Origin: Streptomyces sp. 11x1
GTDB lineage: Bacteria > Actinomycetota > Actinomycetes > Streptomycetales > Streptomycetaceae
Length of the DNA: 64,000 nt
Assembly (NCBI RefSeq): GCF_032598905.1
Contig: NZ_CP122458.1
Span: 10,379,001-10,443,000, forward strand
Direction: 5' to 3'
Shown here: positions 1 to 7,105 of the stretch, one piece after another
Layout of the letters: each line of letters starts with the position of its first letter
Numbering within the stretch: position 1 is the first letter of the stretch
Notes under the pieces: model-generated
What the model saw: the letters and a program-made list of their open reading frames with translations, nothing else
What the model was told of the DNA's origin: nothing
Database searches by the model: none
Position numbers and translations under genes: made by a program

Positions 1-326
1 TCGACCGGCTCAAGGACATGATCATCAGCGGCGGCGAGAACATCTACCCGGCCGAGGTCGAGCGGGTCCTGGCGGCCATGCCGGGGGTCGGGGACGTCGC
101 CGTGGTCGGCGTCCCCGACGAAGAGTGGGGCGAGAGCGTGCAGGCCGTCGTGAGCGTGGACGGGACGGCGGAGATCACCCTGGAGGCCGTCCACGCCTAC
201 GCGGCGGACCGGCTGGCCCGGTACAAGCTGCCCGAGCGCCTGACCGTCGTGCCGGCCGTCCCGAGGAACGCCTCCGGGAAGCTGGACAAGGCCGGCGTCC
301 GGCGCCTGGTCGCAGGCGCGGACTGA
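1..326 (+). CDS. Acyl-CoA synthetase / AMP-binding ligase, C-terminal end (5' truncated by window edge)
   Basis: Only the last ~108 codons are present; the reading frame enters at base 3. The protein carries the C-terminal AMP-binding subdomain: the hinge region DRLKDMIISGGENIYPAEVE and the catalytic-lysine tail PRNASGKLDK, typical of fatty-acyl or aryl-CoA ligases that activate a carboxylate with ATP and load it on CoA. The same motifs recur in the complete ligase at 25548-27089, so this is a paralogue. Substrate cannot be judged because the binding pocket lies outside the window. A strong hairpin follows the stop at 391-426. Confidence 0.9.
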   Translation, partial: DRLKDMIISGGENIYPAEVERVLAAMPGVGDVAVVGVPDEEWGESVQAVVSVDGTAEITLEAVHAYAADRLARYKLPERLTVVPAVPRNASGKLDKAGVRRLVAGAD

Positions 327-346
327 GGACGCTCCCGGACCCTGCG

Positions 347-387
347 GCCGGGAGCCGGGAGCCGGGAGCCGGGAGCCGGGAGCCGGG
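347..387. repeat. Heptamer tandem repeat GCCGGGA, about 5.9 copies
   Basis: Five perfect copies of GCCGGGA and a partial sixth lie between two convergent genes, directly before the 391-426 hairpin. The block is non-coding. Copy number is likely to vary between strains by slippage. Confidence 0.9.
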
Positions 388-390
388 GTC

Positions 391-426
391 GGCACCGTGC
401 GCGCGGTGGGCCGTGCGCACGGTGCC
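391..426. terminator. Bidirectional terminator hairpin
   Basis: GGCACCGTGCGC (391-402) is perfectly complementary to GCGCACGGTGCC (415-426), giving a 12-bp stem with a 12-nt loop. It sits between the + strand ligase end and the - strand cellulase end. There is no U-tract, as is usual in Streptomyces. Confidence 0.75.
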
Positions 427-461
427 GGTCGGGCGGCTCCCGCCGTCCTCCTGGTCACCCG

Positions 462-1529
462 TCAGAAGTCGTCCGGTGTCCTGACGCGCTCACGGATCCA
501 GACGCCCGCGGGCTTGAGGGAGGACGTGCCGGTCCACGGACCGTTGCCGGCGCAGGTGCCCTGCTTGAAGACGGCGCCGCTGCGCTGGTCGTCGGAGTAG
601 TTCCAGTTGACCCAGCTGATCTTCTTGGCCGCCAGGAGATCGAGGTAGCGCTGCGACATGGCGAAGTCGTTCGCGCCCTCGCCCGCGTAGTTCTGGGTGC
701 CGAACTCGGTGACGAAGACGGGGATGCGGTCGGCCGCGCGGGAGAGGGTCCGCAGGTACTCGTCCCGGTGCGAGTAGGCGTAGAAGTGGAAGGTGTACAT
801 GATGTTGGCGGCGTTCACCGGGTTGCCGACCACCTCGGACTCGTCCGCGCCCTCCGACACACCGAGCGAGGACCAGGCACGGGTGCCGACCAGGATCGGG
901 GTGTCCGGGTCCTTGGCCCTGATGACGGGGATGAGCTGCTCGGCGTAGCTCTTGATGCGGGACCAGCTCACGCCGCTGGGCTCATTGGCTATCTCGTACA
1001 GCAGGTTGTTCTTGTCGCGGTGGCGCTGTGCGATCTCGGAGAAGAAGGTCTTGGCGCGGGCGAGGTTGTAGTGCGGGTCGCCCGGGTCGAGCATGTGCCA
1101 GTCGACGATGACGTACATGCCACGGGCCGTGGCCTGTTCGACGGCCGAGTGGACCAGGTCGGTGAAGCGGCGCGGATCGGTCTCGTACCCGTCCTCCTGG
1201 ATGTACATGGAGACGCGCAGGACGTCCGCCTTCCAGTCGGTGGCGAGGGCGTTGAGCGAGCCGCTGGTGACGCACTGGCTGTACCACTGCAGCCCGTGGG
1301 TGCTCATCCCGCGGAGCTGGATCGTTTTTCCTTGCTGGTTGCAGAGCTTGGTGCCGCAGACCTTGAGCTGCCCGTTGGCGGCGACGGGGGTGGCCGCGGC
1401 CGCGCTCGGGGCCGTGCGGGTTCCGGGGGTGGTGGGGGTGGTGGGGGCGGACTGCGCGGTCGCGGGGGTGAGGACGAGGCCGAGGAGCAGCAGCGCGGCG
1501 ACGAGCAGAACGGATCGTGCCGGTCTCAT
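462..1529 (-). CDS. Secreted GH5 cellulase (endoglucanase)
   Basis: A 355-aa secreted glycoside hydrolase that should cut beta-1,4-glucan or a related plant polymer outside the cell. Residues 1-28 form a Sec signal peptide (MRPARSVLLVAALLLLG). A Thr/Pro/Ala linker follows, then one GH5 barrel: RGMSTHGLQWY near the N end, YVIVDWHML, the acid/base motif ANEPSG, HFYAYSH, and the nucleophile motif VFVTEFGT. It ends at about the catalytic domain's usual length, without a carbohydrate-binding module. Start: ATG with AGGAG 8 nt upstream. A perfect 15-bp palindrome containing GAAACTTTC (1550-1564) lies just upstream and links the gene to the LacI-type regulator at 14988. Confidence 0.93.
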   Translation of the reverse strand: MRPARSVLLVAALLLLGLVLTPATAQSAPTTPTTPGTRTAPSAAAATPVAANGQLKVCGTKLCNQQGKTIQLRGMSTHGLQWYSQCVTSGSLNALATDWKADVLRVSMYIQEDGYETDPRRFTDLVHSAVEQATARGMYVIVDWHMLDPGDPHYNLARAKTFFSEIAQRHRDKNNLLYEIANEPSGVSWSRIKSYAEQLIPVIRAKDPDTPILVGTRAWSSLGVSEGADESEVVGNPVNAANIMYTFHFYAYSHRDEYLRTLSRAADRIPVFVTEFGTQNYAGEGANDFAMSQRYLDLLAAKKISWVNWNYSDDQRSGAVFKQGTCAGNGPWTGTSSLKPAGVWIRERVRTPDDF

Positions 1530-1549
1530 GGGGGACTCCTGCCAACTGG

Positions 1550-1564
1550 TAGGAAACTTTCCTA
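1550..1564. promoter_or_regulatory. Palindromic operator TAGGAAACTTTCCTA upstream of the GH5 cellulase
   Basis: A perfect 7-1-7 inverted repeat centred on C1557, 21 nt upstream of the start codon of the GH5 cellulase. The core GAAACTTTC is shared with sites at 14930-14938 and 16143-16153. From memory, an almost identical box (CGAAACTTTCG) was described upstream of Streptomyces xylanase genes. A LacI-family repressor is the natural reader (inference). Confidence 0.75.
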
Positions 1565-1669
1565 ACAGAAAAGGGATTAGCAGTTGGTCCGGACCTTTGC
1601 AAGGGGTGATGCGGAACCGCCCCGGAGTGATTTCCGGGGCGGGACGGTGTCCGTCAGGGTGGTGTGCGG

Positions 1670-2575
1670 TTAGTCGGAGGGGGCGTCGAGGCCGTTCACC
1701 AGGCCGCGCAGGACGGGCCCGTACTCCGGGTGGGCCAGGGCGAAGGCCATCTGGGCGACCAGGTAGTCGGCCGGGTTGCCGGTGTCGTACCAGCGGCCCT
1801 TGATGACCTGCCCGTACACCGCGCGCGTCGCGGCGTAGGCGTTGATGGCGTCGGTCAGGTAGACCTCGCCCGTCCGGTGCTCGTACCAGCGGCGGGTCTG
1901 CTCGCGCAGCTCGTCGATGATGCCGGGGGTGACGACATAGCCGCCGATGGCCGCGAACGCCGAGGGCGCGGCGGCGGGTTCGGGCTTCTCCACCAGGCCG
2001 GTGATGCGCAGCTGGCCGTCGCCGAGGTCCTCCTTGACGATGGGCACGCCGTAGCGCTGGGACTCGGTGGGGTCCATCGGCAGGAGGGCCAGCACCGGGC
2101 AGCCGGTCTGCTCGTAGGCGCGGATGAGCTGCTGGGCGCGGGGGACCTCGGCCACGAAGACGTCGTCGGGCCAGAGCACGAGCACCGGTTCGTCGCCGAA
2201 GGCGCGGGCGGCGTTCAGCACCGGCGTGCCGTTGCCGTACGGGCCGTACTGGTCGAGATAGGTGATGTGGCCCTGGCGGGCCAGCTCCGCGACCTCCTCG
2301 ACCGCGTCGGCGTACGCCGTCTTGCCGTCCTCGCGGAGCTGCTCGACGAGGGCGGGGTTGGGCCGGAAGTGGTCCTGGATGAGGCTCTTGCCGCCGGAGA
2401 CCACGATGGTGATGTCGGTGATGCCGGAGTCCACCAGCTCGCGCACGGTGTGCTCGACGACCGGCTTGTCGCCGACCGGCAGCATCTCCTTCGGAATGGC
2501 CTTGGTGAGGGGCAGCAGACGGGAACCGAGGCCCGCGGCGGGGATGACAGCCCTGCGAATCGTCGGGGACATCAT
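1670..2575 (-). CDS. galU: UTP--glucose-1-phosphate uridylyltransferase
   Basis: A 301-aa cytosolic nucleotidyltransferase that makes UDP-glucose from UTP and glucose-1-phosphate, for glycan and cell-wall precursor supply. It has the family signature at the N terminus (RRAVIPAAGLGSRLLPLTKA, with PKEMLPVGDKP), the VEKP motif and the C-terminal KGRWYDTGNP motif. Length matches bacterial GalU. The start is one of two adjacent ATGs (2575 or 2572), both behind AGGAGAG. It is oriented with the cellulase but separated from it by the 1550-1564 operator, so the two are probably not co-regulated. Confidence 0.95.
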   Translation of the reverse strand: MMSPTIRRAVIPAAGLGSRLLPLTKAIPKEMLPVGDKPVVEHTVRELVDSGITDITIVVSGGKSLIQDHFRPNPALVEQLREDGKTAYADAVEEVAELARQGHITYLDQYGPYGNGTPVLNAARAFGDEPVLVLWPDDVFVAEVPRAQQLIRAYEQTGCPVLALLPMDPTESQRYGVPIVKEDLGDGQLRITGLVEKPEPAAAPSAFAAIGGYVVTPGIIDELREQTRRWYEHRTGEVYLTDAINAYAATRAVYGQVIKGRWYDTGNPADYLVAQMAFALAHPEYGPVLRGLVNGLDAPSD

Positions 2576-2788
2576 GTCTCTCCTGGTCGAGCGGCACTGC
2601 GCACCGGTCGGTACGACGGCGCCTGGGCACCACGCGGTCGCGCGGCCTCGCAGCAAGCCTACCCAGGCTCTTCCCGGCCCCCGCGCCCCGTCCGCCCCGT
2701 CCCCGATCGGCGACGCACCTCCGCCGTACCGCCGCGGTGATCGCTAAATCGATTGCCGCCGGCTCTTCCCGCCCGGTAGGAAGCTCGC

Positions 2789-3328
2789 ATGCTGAGAGGT
2801 GCCAAGGTCGGGCTCAGGGCCCGGCACGAGGACGACATTCCGATACTGCGGGCCGAGCTCTACAACGACGTGGTCTACGCCTCCCGGACCGATACCGCGC
2901 CGTGGCGGCCGATCGCACCCGGCAAGGACGCGCGGCTCATGGCGGACGACGAGGAGCAGACGCGTGTCCAGTTCTCCGTGGTCGAGGCGGAGGGCGGGAC
3001 CCTGGTCGGTTCCACGGCGCTCTGGGGCATCGACACCCACAACCGGACCGCGCACATCGGGATGGGGCTGCTGCCCGCCTCCCGGGGCAAGGGCTACGGC
3101 ACGGACGCGGTCGCGGTGCTGTGTCACTACGCGTTTGTCGTGCGCGGTCTGCACCGGCTGCAGATCGAGACGTTGTCGGACAACGTCTCGATGCTGCGCG
3201 CCGCCGAGCGCAACGGCTTCCTCCGTGAGGGAGTGCTGCGCTCCTCCGCCTGGGTGATGGGCGAGTTCCTGGACGAGGTCGTGCTGGGGCTCCTCGCCCA
3301 GGACTGGAAGCCGGACACCACGCCCTGA
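2789..3328 (+). CDS. GNAT family N-acetyltransferase (RimJ/RimL-like)
   Basis: A 179-aa acetyltransferase with the GNAT fold: a beta4-beta5 region (RTAHIGMGLLPASRGKGYG) with the acetyl-CoA pyrophosphate loop RGKGYG, then the C-terminal motif SDNVSMLRAAERNGF typical of the RimJ/RimL branch, which acetylates protein N termini or small amines. The target is unknown. TAGGAAG precedes the ATG. It is divergent from galU and convergent with the haemoglobin genes; a GC-rich hairpin (3351-3370) follows. Confidence 0.88.
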   Translation: MLRGAKVGLRARHEDDIPILRAELYNDVVYASRTDTAPWRPIAPGKDARLMADDEEQTRVQFSVVEAEGGTLVGSTALWGIDTHNRTAHIGMGLLPASRGKGYGTDAVAVLCHYAFVVRGLHRLQIETLSDNVSMLRAAERNGFLREGVLRSSAWVMGEFLDEVVLGLLAQDWKPDTTP

Positions 3329-3350
3329 GCGCTGCCGAGGGCGTGCGACG

Positions 3351-3370
3351 GCGGGGCGCAGGCGCCCCGC
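3351..3370. terminator. Short palindromic terminator between convergent genes
   Basis: GCGGGGCGC-AG-GCGCCCCGC is a 9-2-9 perfect palindrome (effectively an 8-bp stem with a 4-nt loop). It lies between the GNAT stop and the truncated-haemoglobin stop at 3374. Confidence 0.55.
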
Positions 3371-3373
3371 GTC

Positions 3374-3868
3374 TCACCCCTCGCCGCCCGGCCGGGGCCG
3401 ACCCGGGCCCGTGCGTCGGTGGCCGGCCGACGACTCGATGGTGACGAGGACGGGACCGGGGTCCGGGCGAGCAGCCCGCCCCTCGCCCGTCGTGTTGTGC
3501 AGCAGGGCCCGGGCCACCGCGTGCGCCTTGGCGACGGCGCGCTCGGACACCGGTCCCGCGTGCCGCCGCCGCACCACCGCCGACCACAGCTCCAGCCAGC
3601 GGTCGAAGTGCTCGGCGCGCAGCGGGCTCTCGGCGTGCAGGGCGCGGTGCGCCCGGAGGGCGTTGCGGCGGTAGACGCCCGGGGACAGCAGGGCGCTCTC
3701 CCAGAAGTCGGCCATCACGGGCAGATGGGCGGCCATGTCGACCCGTGCCACCTCCGTGAAGAACCGGCCGATCAGGGGATCGCCGAGGACGTCGTCGTAG
3801 AACGCGCCGACCAGTCGCTCCACGTCCTGGCGGTCGCGGATGTCGGGAAGGTGCCGTTCCCCGTTCAC
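3374..3868 (-). CDS. Truncated haemoglobin, group III-like
   Basis: A 164-aa small globin that probably binds haem and handles NO or O2. It carries group III hallmarks: FYDDVLGDPLIGRFF, then the distal/proximal segment MADFWESALLSPGVYRR, RAHRALHAES and FDRWLELW. The GTG start overlaps the TGA stop of the flavohaemoglobin by 4 nt (GTGA), so the two are translationally coupled. About 35 C-terminal residues extend past the usual globin end and are Pro/Gly-rich. The pairing with flavohaemoglobin and NsrR points to nitric-oxide defence. Confidence 0.85.
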   Translation of the reverse strand: MNGERHLPDIRDRQDVERLVGAFYDDVLGDPLIGRFFTEVARVDMAAHLPVMADFWESALLSPGVYRRNALRAHRALHAESPLRAEHFDRWLELWSAVVRRRHAGPVSERAVAKAHAVARALLHNTTGEGRAARPDPGPVLVTIESSAGHRRTGPGRPRPGGEG

Positions 3869-5070
3869 TTGCCGAGCCAGAGGTCGGGGCCGAACACCTC
3901 GTAGTGAACGGCGGCGGGACGTAGCCCCTTGGCCAGCAGCTCGCCCCGCACCGCGCGCATGAAGGGCAGCGGCCCGCAGAGGTAGGCGGTGGTGTCCGGG
4001 TCCGGGTTGAGGTGGTCGAGCGCCGCGCGTCCGGTGAAGACGTTGGTGCCCGGGGAGCGGTGGGCGTCCTGCTCGTACCACAGGTGCAGGTCGGCGCCGG
4101 TCAGACGGCTGACGAGGTCCGCCTGCTCGTCACGGTGCACATGGTCGAGCGGCGAGCGGTCGGCGTGCACGACGGTGACGGGGCGCGTGGAGGAGGTGAG
4201 GGCGAGATGGTGCAGCATCGACAGCATCGGGGTGATGCCGATGCCGGCGGAGGCGAGGAGGAGAGGGGTGTCGCCCTCGGGCAGTACGAGATCACCGGCC
4301 GGCAGCGACACGTCCAGGACGTCCCCCGCCTCGGCGTGGGCGTGCAGCCAGGACGAAACCTCGCCGTCGGGCCCGGAGCCGTCGGCCGCCCGCTCCCGCT
4401 TGACCGTGATGCGCCAGGTCTTGTGGTCGGGGGCGGTGGACAGGCTGTACTGGCGGATCTGGCGGGCTCCGTCGGGCAGTTCCACGCGGACGCCGACGTA
4501 CTGGCCGGGCCGGAACGCGGGCGTCGGACGCCCGTCGGGCCGGCGCAGGACCAGGGACACGGCGTCGGCGGACTCCTGACGGCGCTCGGCGATCTCCATG
4601 GACCGCCACACCTTGCCCTCCGCCACCCCCGCCTCGGTGTACAGACGGGCCTCGATGGCGATCAGGGCGTTGGCCATCAGCCAGTAGACCTCGTCCCAGG
4701 CGGCACCGATCTCGGGGGTGACGGCGTCACCGAGAACCTCGGCGACCGCCCCGAGCAGGTGACGTCCCACCAAGGGGTACTGGTCCGCGGTCACACCGAG
4801 GGAGACGTGCTTGTGGGCGATGCGCGAGAGGACGGCGTCGGGGCGCTCGTCGGGCCGTTCGACCAGGAGGGTCGCGAAGGCCGCCACCGAACCGGCCAGG
4901 GCCTCGCGCTGGGCGCCGGAAGCCTGGTTGGCGCGGTTGAACAGATGCCGCAGCAGCTCCGGTCGTTCCTCGAACAGCCGCCGGTAGAACACTTCCGTGA
5001 TCGTGGTCAGCGAGGCTCCCACCACGGGAAGCGTCGCACGGACGACGGGGGCCGACTGCGCGGAAAGCAT
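3865..5070 (-). CDS. hmp: Flavohaemoglobin / nitric oxide dioxygenase
   Basis: A 401-aa three-domain enzyme that oxidises NO to nitrate using O2 and NAD(P)H. The globin domain (about 1-135) has the proximal-haem helix IAHKHVSLGV. The FAD domain (about 150-255) has RPGQYV and RQYSLSTAP. The NAD domain has SAGIGITPMLSMLHHL and the terminal YLCGPLPFM and YEVFGP motifs. Length matches Hmp. ATG with AGGAG 8 nt upstream. It is followed by the overlapping truncated-globin gene and preceded by nsrR, its expected NO-sensing repressor, in the same orientation with a 152-nt gap that could hold its own promoter. Confidence 0.95.
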   Translation of the reverse strand: MLSAQSAPVVRATLPVVGASLTTITEVFYRRLFEERPELLRHLFNRANQASGAQREALAGSVAAFATLLVERPDERPDAVLSRIAHKHVSLGVTADQYPLVGRHLLGAVAEVLGDAVTPEIGAAWDEVYWLMANALIAIEARLYTEAGVAEGKVWRSMEIAERRQESADAVSLVLRRPDGRPTPAFRPGQYVGVRVELPDGARQIRQYSLSTAPDHKTWRITVKRERAADGSGPDGEVSSWLHAHAEAGDVLDVSLPAGDLVLPEGDTPLLLASAGIGITPMLSMLHHLALTSSTRPVTVVHADRSPLDHVHRDEQADLVSRLTGADLHLWYEQDAHRSPGTNVFTGRAALDHLNPDPDTTAYLCGPLPFMRAVRGELLAKGLRPAAVHYEVFGPDLWLGK

Positions 5071-5222
5071 CAGACACACTCCTGTACCGAGGGTCGACTC
5101 GGTGTCACGGGAACCGAGTCGTATGGGCATTGCGGTTGAATTGGTATGCGGGACTCGTATTTTTGGTCGCGGCAGCCGCTCGACGGTCACGGTCATGATC
5201 GCGATCGCGAGTCGCGGAACGG

Positions 5223-5663
5223 TCAGCCTGGGGGAGCGCCGAGGGCCAGCAGGACCGGTCCCGTCGGTGAGGTCACCAGATCGGCCACGGTCGCACCGTT
5301 CAGTGAGGCGTAGAAGGCGTCCTGCGCCTGTCGCAGTGCTCGCCGCAGCCGGCAGGCGCCCGCGAGCGGACAGGGAGTGTCGCCCTCGCACGCCACGGCT
5401 TCCCGGTCGCCCTCCAGCGTTCTGACCAGATCCCCCACGTGCGTGCTCCGGCCCGCCTCGGTGAGTGTCAGCCCGCCGTTGCGGCCACGCCGCGCCTCGA
5501 TCACCCCCAGGTGCTGCAACTGTGCGATGGCCTTCGCCATGTGCGTGTAGGGGACGTTCATGGAGTCGGCGATCTGCCGCGTGGTCAGCAACTCCTCGCT
5601 GTCCACGACGGCCAGGCGCATCACGGCCCGAAGTGCGAGATCCGTGTATCTGGTCAGCCTCAC
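5223..5663 (-). CDS. nsrR: NsrR, Rrf2-family [4Fe-4S] nitric-oxide-sensing repressor
   Basis: A 146-aa Rrf2 winged-helix regulator. The N-terminal segment MRLTRYTDLALRAVMRLA and the HTH (TTRQIADSMNVPYTHMAKAI) are typical of NsrR. Three cysteines at 92, 98 and 104 and Asp8 match the cluster ligands reported for Streptomyces coelicolor NsrR (Cys93/99/105 and Asp8). NO destroys the cluster and releases DNA, which turns on hmp. GTG start. A GCATC-CAA-GATGC inverted repeat at 5684-5696 upstream may be its autoregulatory site. Confidence 0.93.
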   Translation of the reverse strand: MRLTRYTDLALRAVMRLAVVDSEELLTTRQIADSMNVPYTHMAKAIAQLQHLGVIEARRGRNGGLTLTEAGRSTHVGDLVRTLEGDREAVACEGDTPCPLAGACRLRRALRQAQDAFYASLNGATVADLVTSPTGPVLLALGAPPG

Positions 5664-5683
5664 GGCAGCAGCCTAGCAATCTT

Positions 5684-5696
5684 GCATCCAAGATGC
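5684..5696. promoter_or_regulatory. Candidate NsrR site upstream of nsrR
   Basis: GCATC-CAA-GATGC forms a 5-3-5 inverted repeat in an AT-richer stretch 21 nt upstream of the nsrR start. NsrR sites in other bacteria contain ATGCAT-type half sites, so the resemblance is suggestive only. I found no equally clean repeat in the hmp leader (5071-5222). Confidence 0.4.
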
Positions 5697-5743
5697 GCAT
5701 TAAAAGAGGGTGCTGGGGGAGTGGCGTACGTCTCGTCGGACGC

Positions 5744-6736
5744 CTACGCCTGAAGGCGGCTCAGTTCCCGCATGGCCTCACGCTCCACCCGTGCGAGATC
5801 ACCGAGCACCGTGCCCGCCTGTCGCAGGTGCTCCTCCTCGCCCGACGCACCCGCCTTCTCGATCAGCGTCGCCACTTCGGTCCACAGGATGGCCGCTTCG
5901 GCGTACAACGCGTGGCCCGTGCGGACAGGGCCGCTGTCGAGCAGTTCGGCGCACTCGGCGAGGAAGTCACGGTAGAGATTGCGGAACAGGGCGCCGCCGG
6001 TGCCCGCCCTCTCCATCAGCAGCGCGGCCTGCGGCAGATCCCGTCGCGGATCGTCGGTGCGCCGCAACCATGTCGGTACGAGCCTGCCGGCCTTCTCGAT
6101 GCCCCGGTGCCCCAGGTTGGCGATGGGCGGGTGGAGGAAGGCGTCGGCGCAGGCGGTGATGGCCGGGGCGATCCGGTCCGCCAGGCCGGGTGTGCCTCCT
6201 GCGGGGACGGTGAGCGTGAACGAGCGGTGCCTGGCGCTCATCGGGCCACGCGCGGCCCGGGCCTCGGCGAGACTCGTCAGGCTGGTGGACACCGCCCCGC
6301 CCTGCTGATCGGTGTCCACCAACTGGGCGTCGCGGTCGTCGTAGCCGTACAGGGCGACGACGTGGCCGGCGAAGTGCACCTTCGAGGAGAAGTACGGCAA
6401 GTGGTAGCTGTCGAGCTGGAGTCCGACCGGGTGACCGGCGTCGAGGGGGGCCTTCACGTTCTCCCACGCCCTGCGGGGTGAGCCGGTCTCCTTGACGACC
6501 AGGTCCAGGCCGAGTGCGGCGGCCAGGTTTCTGGTGAGTTCGAACGGCTTGACGCGCCCGCCGAGGAACGGGAAGTCCATGTTCTTGCTGTCCCAGTAGA
6601 TGAAGGACAGCCCGGAGCCGAGACCGAAGAGCATGGGCTCGGACAGATCGAGCCCTTGGTGCCGCAGCAGCACCCCGAGGGTCGTCGTCTCGCAGTGGTG
6701 TGTGTCGCGGACCTCGATGCCTTCCACTGTCGTCAT
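5744..6736 (-). CDS. BtrH N-terminal / DUF4872-type protein (papain-like fold)
   Basis: A 330-aa protein with the BtrH-type N-terminal motif DTHHCETTTLGVLLRHQG (His-Cys pair about residues 12-13), then FGLGSGLSFIYW and a central GHVVALYGYDD motif with a conserved His. These are the Cys and His expected of a papain-like or acyltransferase fold. BtrH transfers a gamma-glutamyl-aminobutyryl group in butirosin biosynthesis, but most homologues have no known role. The C-terminal half is helical (DUF4872-like). The start at 6736 (MTTVEG) fits family starts; ATGs at 6748 and 6751 are alternatives, none with a clear ribosome-binding site. Confidence 0.75.
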   Translation of the reverse strand: MTTVEGIEVRDTHHCETTTLGVLLRHQGLDLSEPMLFGLGSGLSFIYWDSKNMDFPFLGGRVKPFELTRNLAAALGLDLVVKETGSPRRAWENVKAPLDAGHPVGLQLDSYHLPYFSSKVHFAGHVVALYGYDDRDAQLVDTDQQGGAVSTSLTSLAEARAARGPMSARHRSFTLTVPAGGTPGLADRIAPAITACADAFLHPPIANLGHRGIEKAGRLVPTWLRRTDDPRRDLPQAALLMERAGTGGALFRNLYRDFLAECAELLDSGPVRTGHALYAEAAILWTEVATLIEKAGASGEEEHLRQAGTVLGDLARVEREAMRELSRLQA

Positions 6737-6851
6737 GCGGGCCATCATGGCGGACGCTCGCACCACGGGAGGGCCCGACGGTTCCCTCGGCCCCAAGGCC
6801 GCCCCGGTTCCTCCGGGCGCGAGCCGTCGGCTACCGAACACTTGCCCAGTG

Positions 6852-7105
6852 CTCCACCCTTCAGGTGGTGGAGGCGTAGGGCATCCTCGCCTCGGCGGCC
6901 CGTAGGGGCGCAGCGCCGCTGCTGAAGTCGCTTTGTCCGACAACATGGTTGGCGGACCTACCGCCGGACGGGCGGGAAGTCAGGCCTGTGGAGGCCTTGT
7001 AGGACCACCTCGGGGTGGCAGGGGCCCGTGAAGCAGGAACCCGAGGTGGCGCCGCGTAGCGGTGCTGACCGCAATCGCCTGCGTTCACGCAGGCGAGGGC
7101 GTCAA
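6852..7105 (+). mobile_element. Non-autonomous IS200/IS605-type element (PATE/MITE-like), transposase genes absent
   Basis: The left side has the imperfect hairpin CTCCACC...GGTGGAG (6852-6873). The right side ends in a perfect 8-bp hairpin CGCCTGCG-TTCA-CGCAGGCG (7076-7095) followed by AGGGCGTCAA. The segment AAGCAGGAACCC near 7031 and the hairpin-GAGG...GTCAA ending resemble, from memory, the right ends of actinobacterial IS200/IS605 elements, downstream of tnpB. No tnpA or tnpB reading frame fits in ~250 bp. The right end supplies the stop codon of the neighbouring - strand gene. The exact left boundary is not resolved. Confidence 0.65.
6975..7105 (+). ncRNA. Candidate orphan omega-RNA (TnpB guide RNA) scaffold
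   Basis: In IS200/IS605 elements the TnpB guide RNA is read from the right end, and its guide is the flanking DNA just past the TCAA end. Here the scaffold-like region GAAGTCAGGCCTG...GTGAAGCAGGAACCC, the terminal hairpin (7076-7095) and TCAA (7102-7105) are kept without tnpB. The expected guide is the ~16-20 nt starting at 7106 (TTGGTGGGCTCCG). RNA function needs a TnpB supplied in trans (inference). Confidence 0.5.

Noticed and set aside
347..387. The heptamer block as a CRISPR-like array
   Set aside because: The units are 7 bp without spacers, and no cas genes are present.
5071..5222. A clear NsrR operator in front of hmp
   Set aside because: Only weak direct repeats such as GTCGTAT/CTCGTAT are seen; no clean inverted repeat could be supported.
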